From an uncultured Prevotellaceae bacterium (GTDB taxonomy: Bacteria > Bacteroidota > Bacteroidia > Bacteroidales > Bacteroidaceae): DNA of 64,000 nt. Shown here one piece after another: positions 8,645 through 14,785 of this stretch. The translations under genes were made by a program, and so were the position numbers. Location: positions 44,756 through 108,755 of the forward strand of contig OMXV01000011.1 of the NCBI GenBank assembly GCA_900315075.1, read 5' to 3'. The number at the start of each line of letters is the position of its first letter. The first letter of the stretch is position 1. The notes beneath the pieces are model-generated. The model saw nothing but the letters and a program-made list of their open reading frames with translations. It was not told the origin of the DNA and did not search any database.

Positions 8645-8675
8645 CAAAGGTAATGCAAACTGAGAGCAAAACAAA
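8645..8675 (-). promoter_or_regulatory. Promoter of tex
   Basis: Minus strand: -33 TTTG (8672-8675), 19-base spacer, -7 TACCTTTG (8645-8652). The tex start is only 21 bases beyond, so the leader is very short. TTACCTT of this box is repeated as the arm of both palindromes in the array upstream. Confidence 0.85.
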
Positions 8676-8869
8676 ATAAACTCGATTATTTTTTTTGCCG
8701 AAGTGCAGCTTACCTTATCCAAAGGTAATGCAAAATTTCGATTAAGTGAATGAAAAGGAATGTATTTCTTTTCTGAACGTGAGAAATTTATAAAAACTGA
8801 GAGAAAAACAAAATAAACTCGATTATTTTTTTGCCGAAGTGCAGCTTACCTTATCCAAAGGTAATGCAT
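8645..8869 (-). repeat. Promoter-repeat array upstream of tex (one 75-bp and one 136-bp unit)
   Basis: Read on the minus strand, the palindrome TTACCTT-TGGAT-AAGGTAA occurs at 8846-8864 and 8710-8728, and the functional promoter has TTACCTTTG at 8645-8653. Spacing between equivalent points is 136 and then 75 bases. The 136-bp unit contains GATAAATTTCTCACGTTCAG-like and CATTCACTTAATCG-like words that also occur in the 135-bp units at 191-478. The 75-bp unit contains TTTGTTTTGCTCTCAGTTTG, also present in copy 3 of the array at 16597-16965. The distal edge falls inside a broken gene (8823-8975). Confidence 0.85.
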
Positions 8870-8975
8870 ACACCTCATGTCCCGCTTCCCTCAGTCTCTT
8901 CACCACTTCAAGATAGGGCTTATTTCTCCAGCTGCTTGCCACATAAATTCTGCGTTTTATTTTGGGTTTGTCCAT
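8823..8975 (-). pseudogene. Truncated nucleoside 2-deoxyribosyltransferase-like fragment
   Basis: The reading frame begins MDKPKIKRRIYVASSWRNKP and continues to GHEVYALP, which resembles the N-terminal Rossmann-like strand and helix of the nucleoside 2-deoxyribosyltransferase/phage-type family (IYVASSWRN...LREAGHEVY). After about 36 residues the frame enters the promoter-repeat array and reads nonsense derived from it (LDKVSCTSAKK) to a stop. The same eleven-residue phrase appears in the false N-terminal extension of tex. Full-length relatives are well over 100 residues, so this is a remnant cut off at 8864-8870. A TATCTTTG box (9028-9035, minus strand) upstream suggests it once had its own promoter. 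Confidence 0.6.
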
Positions 8976-9156
8976 AGATATGCTATTATTGTCTTTATCC
9001 GATGCGATATGAAATGAAAATCTCCTACAAAGATAAATACTTTTCTTGAGCCTACATACTTTTTTATTGTCCTTGCGTATAATATTCAATTACATGCATC
9101 AGAGATATTGTAATCATGCTACTTGATATCCTTGAAATAAAAAAATGAAATATATG

Positions 9157-9188
9157 TTTGCATGTTAGAATACTATTTCATAACTTTG
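9157..9188 (+). promoter_or_regulatory. Promoter of the EVE-like gene
   Basis: TTTG (9157-9160), 20-base spacer, TAACTTTG (9181-9188). The coding start at 9255 gives a leader of roughly 60 bases. Confidence 0.75.
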
Positions 9189-9254
9189 CGGCAACGAGAG
9201 ATGAAAGAGATTGCCGGACAAAATAGAATTGTAGAAACATTAGATTTTTAGCTT

Positions 9255-9644
9255 ATGACAACTTGGTTAGCTTTTGCACAAAGAAAACACTGCCACCATA
9301 GGGAAGCATTGTTAAATCTAGGTTATATTAACTGGACAATGTATCGTACTAATTTTAAGATTGGTGATATTGTGTATCTTTTTATGTCTGATGAGAGAAT
9401 GGTAGGTTTCAAAACAAAAGTAGTTGCAAAGGATTGTGATCGGACTGACAACTCTTATTGGCAAATTCACCCCAATATGCATTTTGTGTATAAGTTAGAG
9501 TTGGTGAAAGAATACAAAGGTAACAAATTAACTGAGGATGAACTAACTAAACACGGTTTCAATGGTGGAAGAAGTATACAACACCCTATAAAGAATAATG
9601 AAGAGTTAATAAAGTACATTGATGATGTCTTTGATGAAGAATAA
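9255..9644 (+). CDS. EVE/PUA-like domain protein
   Basis: A 129-residue cytoplasmic protein that seems to consist of a single domain. The order TTWLAFAQRKHC, a short helix, then FKIGDIVYLFMSDERMVGFKTKVVAKD is like EVE and related PUA-fold domains, in which a conserved W/F start is followed by a GDxVYlY strand and a pocket. Such domains bind modified bases and often accompany restriction or antiphage systems; that is known for the family, not shown here. The gene is AT-rich relative to the flanking housekeeping genes and sits in a small islet next to tRNA-Arg. The assignment is by pattern only; a generic DUF with the same fold is possible. Confidence 0.5.
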   Translation: MTTWLAFAQRKHCHHREALLNLGYINWTMYRTNFKIGDIVYLFMSDERMVGFKTKVVAKDCDRTDNSYWQIHPNMHFVYKLELVKEYKGNKLTEDELTKHGFNGGRSIQHPIKNNEELIKYIDDVFDEE

Positions 9645-9709
9645 TACTATAATCCAAATAGACAAGAAAACGATTATCAAGTCTACTAACAGCAAATACT
9701 TTTTTATTT

Positions 9710-9931
9710 ATGAAATAATTATTTTTATTCTTTTCAATACTATGTCCATTTTGTGCTGGCTTTTCCCAGGTTAATACAACCATTGAAACAGAAGAGAATG
9801 AATCACAAAGGGTTACTGAAATGTGTGGAGTGAAATTTGGTACTCCTTATGAAACAGCAAAGCTTATGCTAATCAATAAATTTGGAGATCCTGATGTCGA
9901 AGGAACCGAAAACTCAGTATTATGCGTATAA
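9710..9931 (+). pseudogene. Small secreted-protein pseudogene with a stop at codon 3
   Basis: The frame reads ATG AAA TAA and then LFLFFSILCPFCAGFSQVNT, a hydrophobic signal-peptide core, followed by a mature part with VKFGTPYETAKLMLINKFGD and a stop at 9929-9931. If codon 3 were AAA instead of TAA, the start would be the common MKKLFLFFS signal peptide. The C-terminal side also seems cut short: the product would be only about 73 residues and ends soon after a fold-like segment. I recognise no family. It lies between the EVE-like and CoiA-like genes, in the same orientation, and looks like decaying accessory DNA. Confidence 0.5.
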
Positions 9932-10015
9932 TTAAAAAATAGATCGTAGCTACTTTTATTATTTAACTTAATCATAGAAAACGAATCCTTTTATTTGTCC
10001 CATAAAACAGGCTAT

Positions 10016-11113
10016 ATGGTAAGAAGCAATCAACATTACGCATTAGATGAATCTGGCAAATTGATTCATATCGATGAGGTCGATAAGAGTGATGGGCATA
10101 TTTACAGATGTCCGAATCCCAAATGTGGACAAGAAATGATTGCAAGAAAAGGGGATATCCGTGATTGGCACTTCGCCCACAAAAAGAAAGAATGCGGGTA
10201 TGATAACTATTTGCACTCTCTTGCTGAGAGAAGAATATGTGAATGGTTTAATGATAAGGAAAACAAATCTATTCTTTTGAAGCTAAGACCAGCAAACAAA
10301 TGTTCTAGTTATGAAGAATGTAAATGGTTCGAAATCTTACAATGTGAAGAAATAGGAGAAATAAAAGAGATAAATTTAAAAGAATATTTTGATTCATGCG
10401 AAGTTGAGAAAGATTTTAAAAAAGGAAATGATTTATTTAGAGCAGATATTTTTTGCCACAATATTAAGAATGAAAAGAACCCTCTTTTTATTGAGATTTA
10501 TGTTAAGCATGAATGTGATAGAGTAAAAACCGAATCCGGTATTAAAATAATTGAAGTTAAAATTGATTGTGAAGAAGATATTGATAAATTTATATCTTAT
10601 CCAATCGAAGAGAACAAAATGATAGTATATCATAATTTTAAGCCAGCGGAAACTTTAAAAGAATTAATTCGTCCATTTCAAAAATTCATTTTATTTTCTT
10701 CAGGAAAGTCATATATAGAAAAGGAAAAGTATTCTTGCAAGAATTATAATAAGGAACAGAGAGGCGTTTTTGAGGTTTCCATGTATTATGATATAGAAAT
10801 GGAAGATTGTATTCCTAGTTTTTTTCTCGAAGGGGGTTTTTATGCCATCTGCCAAGCTTTAGCTTATAGGGAAAATCCAAAACACAAACATTGCAGTTTA
10901 TGCAAATGGAAAATATATAATGAGTGGGATGGCTTAGATATTTGCAAGTTGTATAAAAGGTGTGGTACACAAAAATATTGTAAGAATAATAATGCGTACA
11001 ATTGTCTTCATTTTAGGCTCGACGAAGAGAAATATGATGCTCTTATTTCCGCAATAAAAGAAAGTGAAGATGCGGGTGCTATAGATATTTGGAAATCTTC
11101 TAATTGGAAATAA
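10016..11113 (+). CDS. CoiA-like zinc-finger/nuclease-fold protein
   Basis: A 365-residue protein starting MVRSNQHYALDESGK (ATG at 10016; a TTG 21 bases upstream is an alternative). Residues 30-55 read YRCPNPKCGQEMIARKGDIR followed by WHFAHK: two Cys and the HFAH pair form the metal site typical of CoiA-like proteins. Then HSLAERRICEWF, FRADIF and FIEIYVKHE supply the E, D and E/K spacing expected for a PD-(D/E)XK-type nuclease core. The C-terminal 80 residues have a Cys cluster (CSLCKW, DICKLYKRCG, KYCKNNN, YNCLHF), a second likely metal site. CoiA itself acts in competence, but scattered CoiA-like proteins in islets have unknown, possibly defensive roles. The gene is AT-rich, lysine-heavy and unlike neighbouring housekeeping genes. 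Confidence 0.6.
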   Translation: MVRSNQHYALDESGKLIHIDEVDKSDGHIYRCPNPKCGQEMIARKGDIRDWHFAHKKKECGYDNYLHSLAERRICEWFNDKENKSILLKLRPANKCSSYEECKWFEILQCEEIGEIKEINLKEYFDSCEVEKDFKKGNDLFRADIFCHNIKNEKNPLFIEIYVKHECDRVKTESGIKIIEVKIDCEEDIDKFISYPIEENKMIVYHNFKPAETLKELIRPFQKFILFSSGKSYIEKEKYSCKNYNKEQRGVFEVSMYYDIEMEDCIPSFFLEGGFYAICQALAYRENPKHKHCSLCKWKIYNEWDGLDICKLYKRCGTQKYCKNNNAYNCLHFRLDEEKYDALISAIKESEDAGAIDIWKSSNWK

Positions 11114-11212
11114 ACTTATGGTATAATCACCTCGTGTTTGAATATATTATAAAACGGTAGAAATGGAAGAATATAAATGTAATTGCCTATGAGAAAGGAT
11201 AGTATTTAAAAG

Positions 11213-11289
11213 CGTTCTACCAGCCATGCGGTAGAATAGGATCCCGTTGGGATTGCATATCCTTGTAGGCTGGCGCCAGCCATCCTACA
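11213..11289. repeat. Two palindromes beside the tRNA-end duplication
   Basis: TTCTACC-AGCCATGC-GGTAGAA forms a 7-bp stem at about 11215-11236. A second palindrome centred on GGCTGGCGCCAGCC, flanked by TGTA and TACA, spans 11264-11289. They bracket the 15-bp tRNA-end copy at 11240-11254. No gene is present; the arrangement suggests the scar of an integration/excision site, but nothing proves it. Confidence 0.5.
11240..11254. repeat. 15-bp copy of the tRNA-Arg 3' end (att-like)
   Basis: GATCCCGTTGGGATT is identical to 11355-11369, the 3' end of the tRNA-Arg gene. Duplicated tRNA 3' ends are typical of integrase attachment sites. The word is itself partly palindromic (ATCCC-GTT-GGGAT), so independent hairpin origin cannot be excluded. 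No integrase gene is present. Confidence 0.45.
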
Positions 11290-11353
11290 AAATCCAAAGA
11301 GTCCCGAAGAATTTGAAAACAAGTTTTCATTCTTCAAGACTCGTTGTCTTTCG

Positions 11354-11427
11354 TGATCCCGTTGGGATTCAAACCCAAGACCTTCAGAACCGGAATCTGA
11401 CGCTCTATTCAGCTAAGCTACGGGACC
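11354..11427 (-). tRNA. tRNA-Arg (anticodon CCG)
   Basis: The minus strand folds as a full cloverleaf of 74 bases: acceptor GGTCCCG/CGGGATC (one G-U), D-arm GCTT/GAGC, anticodon arm TCAGA-TTCCGGT-TCTGA giving anticodon CCG (reads CGG, Arg), T-arm TTGGG-TTTGAAT-CCCAA, discriminator A. The CCA end is not encoded. Its 3' end is duplicated at 11240-11254, beside the accessory islet. Confidence 0.92.
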
Positions 11428-11621
11428 AGTAATAATGTGGATGCAAAAGTAAGTCTTTTTTTCCATTCAGACAAATGTTGTGTGAAAAAAGTGCCAAATA
11501 AGCGGTGGGGTGGGGCAGTTGTTGAAAACAAAAACTGTTGTGAAAAACGCTGTGTTTTTGTTCAAAATGGCGTTGTTTTTTCGATTTTAGTGACTTTTTG
11601 CAAGAAATGTTGCTAAAAATT

Positions 11622-11651
11622 CTTGCATTTCGTTTTTAATGCCTACCTTTG
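11622..11651 (+). promoter_or_regulatory. Promoter of asnA
   Basis: TACCTTTG at 11644-11651 is a full -7 match; CTTG at 11622-11625 is a partial -33 with an 18-base spacer. The start codon at 11716 leaves a leader of about 58 bases. Confidence 0.6.
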
Positions 11652-11715
11652 CACGGCATTTCGCAAATGACATTTGTTTTATATATTCAATCGCACAAAA
11701 AGTATCAAAGGCAAA

Positions 11716-12753
11716 ATGAGCAATGTAATCAAGCCCAAGGGCTACAAGGCACTTCTTGACATGCGTCAGACAGAGCAGGGTATCAAATTGATTAAAGACT
11801 TCTTTCAGCAGAATTTGAGCACAGAGTTACGTCTTCGACGTGTTACGGCTCCATTGTTTGTGCTCAAGGGTCTTGGTATCAACGACGACCTGAATGGTGT
11901 GGAGCGTGCAGTCACTTTTCCTATTAAGGATTTAGGAGATGCCTGTGCCGAAGTGGTTCATTCATTGGCCAAATGGAAGCGGCTCACATTGGCGGAGTAT
12001 CATATTGCTCCCGGTTATGGCATATACACCGATATGAATGCTATCCGTGCTGACGAGGAACTCGACAACATCCATTCTTTGTATGTTGACCAGTGGGACT
12101 GGGAGGCTGTCATTACCCGAGAACAGCGCACGGTGGCTTTTCTGAAAGATATAGTCCGTCGTATTTATTGTGCTATCCGCCGCACTGAATATCTTGTCTG
12201 TGAAACCTATCCACAGATAAAGCCCTTCTTGCCCGATAAGATACATTTCATCCATAGCGAGGAACTTCTTGAGATGTACCCGAACCTCTCAGCTAAAGAG
12301 CGTGAAGATGAGATTTGCCGCAAATATGGGGCTGTCTTTATCATTGGTATTGGTGGTAAATTGGCCAACGGTGAACCACATGATGGTCGTGCTCCCGACT
12401 ACGATGACTGGTCCACTGTGGCAGAAGATGGTCGCAAAGGACTCAACGGAGATATCCTAATCTGGTATCCCGTACTGGAAAGGTCGTTGGAATTATCGTC
12501 GATGGGTGTGCGTGTAGATGCTGAGTCACTGCTGCGCCAACTCGAGATGTCGGGCAAGTCGGAGCGTAGCAAGCTCTACTTCCATAAGCAATTGTTGGAA
12601 GGAAACTTACCGTTGAGTATAGGTGGTGGTATAGGGCAGAGCCGACTTTGCATGATGCTGTTGCAGAAGGCGCATATCGGTGAGATACAGGCCAGCATTT
12701 GGTCTGATGAGATGCGCCAGGAATGTAAGCAGTTGGGAATGCCTTTAATATGA
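11716..12753 (+). CDS. asnA: Aspartate-ammonia ligase (asparagine synthetase A)
   Basis: A 345-residue cytoplasmic enzyme that makes asparagine from aspartate, ammonia and ATP. It shows the class II aminoacyl-tRNA-synthetase-like core: RLRRVTAPLFV near the start, GVERAVTFPIKD, SLAKWKRLTL, IRADEELDNIHSLYVDQWDWE, and the C-terminal ATP motif SIGGGIGQSRLCM. The start MSNVIKPKGYKALLDM is chosen because it matches AsnA N-termini; 14 further in-frame codons upstream lie in the leader. Length fits AsnA (330-345). It is convergent with dnaX, separated by 8 bases. Confidence 0.96.
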   Translation: MSNVIKPKGYKALLDMRQTEQGIKLIKDFFQQNLSTELRLRRVTAPLFVLKGLGINDDLNGVERAVTFPIKDLGDACAEVVHSLAKWKRLTLAEYHIAPGYGIYTDMNAIRADEELDNIHSLYVDQWDWEAVITREQRTVAFLKDIVRRIYCAIRRTEYLVCETYPQIKPFLPDKIHFIHSEELLEMYPNLSAKEREDEICRKYGAVFIIGIGGKLANGEPHDGRAPDYDDWSTVAEDGRKGLNGDILIWYPVLERSLELSSMGVRVDAESLLRQLEMSGKSERSKLYFHKQLLEGNLPLSIGGGIGQSRLCMMLLQKAHIGEIQASIWSDEMRQECKQLGMPLI

Positions 12754-12761
12754 TTTGACAG

Positions 12762-14531
12762 TTATGCCATCTCTAAGTCGAGCATGGAACGAAGTTGCTC
12801 GATGGCAGAATTGTTTGTTCGCATTTTCTCAAAAATCTCACGTTTTGTAAGGATAGGCTTGATTTCACCTGCCTCTGCTAAACGGATGTTGAAGTTGATG
12901 TTTCCATTGTGTAATGCCAGGGCCATTGTCTTGCGGATGCGCCCTTTGATGTTATCTATTTGGTCGAGAAGCATCTGGTTGTCCACCACAAGTTCGATGT
13001 TGGGATAATCTACGATTTTTGGTGTCACATGTTTTAGACGAGAAGCTAATCCTACCATCGTTTGTGGCATGCGGTTGCACATGGCAAACCATTCCTTGAG
13101 CAGGTCGTCCTGTGTGAACTGTGTCTTCTCTTCCTTATTGGTGATTTCCGGCTCTGCAGCATTGGTCTTCTGTTGACCAGTGTTCAATAGGCTTTGGAAA
13201 GTACCACTGAAAATTCCACTCCTCGTGCGGGTGGTATTTGGAGTGCTCGCAGGAGTAGAGTTGCTGATAGGAACGCTGACAGTGGCAGAAGGTTGTACTA
13301 CAGGCTGTGGGGCTTTTTGTGTGGATAGCTTAGTCACGGCCACCTGTGTTGCCGTTGCATGTTGCTGACTGTTGGCTACCAATTGATGGAACAGGGATTT
13401 TAGTCTTCTCGTAGGGCGGCGCCCACCAGGCGGTGTCTCTTCCTGTGTGATTTGTCCTATCTCTATGAGAGTCAGTTCCACGAGCAGTCGTTTGTTGTTA
13501 CTTTGACGGTAAGAGATGTCGCATTGGTTGCAGAAACGCAGTGCATGATAGAGGAATTTCACAGGACATTTCTTGGCTTGTTCGGCGAAACGCTGCCGTT
13601 GTCGTTCACTTACTTCCAACAGTGGCAGTGTACGTGGGTCGCTGGCCATCATCACGCTGCGGAGGTGTTTGGCAAGGCCGTTGATGAGATGTCCACCGTC
13701 GAAACCGCGCGAAATAATGTCGTTGAGTAACACCATTGTCTCTGAGACTTTGTTATCGAGACAGAGGTCAACGATACGGAAGAAATAATCGCTGTCGAGC
13801 ACATTGAGGTTTTCAAGCACTTTCTCATAAGTCAGGTTGCCCTGACTATAGCTGGCACATTGGTCGAAGATGGAAAGGGCATCACGCATACCGCCATCGG
13901 CTTTCTCTGCAATCACCGAGAGTGCCTCTTCTTCATATTGGATGCCTTCTTTTTGTGCCACCATTTTCAGGTGTCCTACAATCTTGGGCACATCCATGCG
14001 CTCAAAGTCGTATATCTGGCAGCGCGATATGATGGTGGGCAGAATTTTGTGTTTCTCTGTTGTGGCAAGGATGAATATCACGTATGATGGTGGTTCCTCC
14101 AGGGTCTTAAGGAAGGCATTGAAGGCGGCAGTAGAGAGCATGTGAACCTCGTCGATAATAAACACCTTGTATTTACCTAATACTGGGGGCACATGTGTTT
14201 GTTCCATCAGCAGTTTGATGTTCTCCACAGAGTTGTTGCTGGCAGCATCCAGTTCGAAGATGTTGAGCGAACGCTGTTCGTTGAAAGCACGGCAACTCTC
14301 ACATTCATTGCAGGCCTCACCATCGGCGGTGACGTGTTCGCAGTTGATGGTCTTAGCGAAGATACGTGCGCAGGTGGTCTTACCAACGCCGCGTGGACCG
14401 CAGAAGAGGAAGGCATGGGCCAGTTTCTTGTTTTTCACGGCGTTTTTCAGGGTGGCAGTAAGTGCCTCTTGACCCACCACAGAGCTAAATGTCATCGGGC
14501 GGTATTTGCGTGCTGATACTATATATTCCAT
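12762..14531 (-). CDS. dnaX: DNA polymerase III subunit gamma/tau
   Basis: A 589-residue clamp-loader subunit. It starts MEYIVSARKYRPMTFSSVVG, with Walker A GPRGVGKT at 45-52, a four-Cys zinc module (CEHV...CNECESC), Walker B IDEVHML, the SRC sensor (TIISRCQIYDFER) and a C-terminal tau-like region after a Pro/Thr/Gln-rich linker (about 380-470). I see no obvious A6G slippery site, so a short gamma form by frameshifting is not evident. It has its own promoter. The gene is convergent with asnA. Confidence 0.96.
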   Translation of the reverse strand: MEYIVSARKYRPMTFSSVVGQEALTATLKNAVKNKKLAHAFLFCGPRGVGKTTCARIFAKTINCEHVTADGEACNECESCRAFNEQRSLNIFELDAASNNSVENIKLLMEQTHVPPVLGKYKVFIIDEVHMLSTAAFNAFLKTLEEPPSYVIFILATTEKHKILPTIISRCQIYDFERMDVPKIVGHLKMVAQKEGIQYEEEALSVIAEKADGGMRDALSIFDQCASYSQGNLTYEKVLENLNVLDSDYFFRIVDLCLDNKVSETMVLLNDIISRGFDGGHLINGLAKHLRSVMMASDPRTLPLLEVSERQRQRFAEQAKKCPVKFLYHALRFCNQCDISYRQSNNKRLLVELTLIEIGQITQEETPPGGRRPTRRLKSLFHQLVANSQQHATATQVAVTKLSTQKAPQPVVQPSATVSVPISNSTPASTPNTTRTRSGIFSGTFQSLLNTGQQKTNAAEPEITNKEEKTQFTQDDLLKEWFAMCNRMPQTMVGLASRLKHVTPKIVDYPNIELVVDNQMLLDQIDNIKGRIRKTMALALHNGNINFNIRLAEAGEIKPILTKREIFEKMRTNNSAIEQLRSMLDLEMA

Positions 14532-14586
14532 CGTGTCGTTTTTAGATTCGTCTATATCGGTTTTTCAGGAAACATTTTTCAGATTG

Positions 14587-14618
14587 CAAATTTACTGCTT
14601 TTTTTCATTTATGCCAAA
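14587..14618 (-). promoter_or_regulatory. Promoter of dnaX
   Basis: Minus strand: -33 TTTG (14615-14618), 20-base spacer, -7 TAAATTTG (14587-14594). The start codon is about 55 bases beyond. Confidence 0.65.
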
Positions 14619-14663
14619 TGATAATAAAACTTTTACGCATTTGTGAGGGTGGGAAACTTCAGT

Positions 14664-14692
14664 AACCTCATAACCTCACAACCTCACAACTT
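14664..14692. repeat. AACCTCATAACCTCACAACC simple repeat
   Basis: Three 9-10-base AACCTCA(C/T)A words in tandem between dnaX and the MutS-like gene. Similar words occur at 36212-36253 and, inverted, at 59931-59970. Confidence 0.65.
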
Positions 14693-14721
14693 AGAAGTTA
14701 AGACTAATGGGACATTTGGTT

Positions 14722-14753
14722 TTTGGGATTTACGTGAATAATGACTAACTTTG
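14722..14753 (+). promoter_or_regulatory. Promoter of the MutS-like gene
   Basis: TTTG (14722-14725), 20-base spacer, TAACTTTG (14746-14753). This places transcription start near 14760 and rules out the upstream in-frame ATG at 14741. Confidence 0.75.
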
Positions 14754-14785
14754 CAACCTGGATAAAAATCAGCAAGACTTGTCAA

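Noticed and set aside
8624-8722. N-terminal extension of tex by 33 codons
   Set aside because: It covers the promoter and repeat array, and the sequence is translated repeat (also seen in the gene fragment at 8823).
12762-14531. Programmed frameshift site for a short gamma form of DnaX
   Set aside because: No A-run slippery site followed by a stem could be seen in the coding strand.
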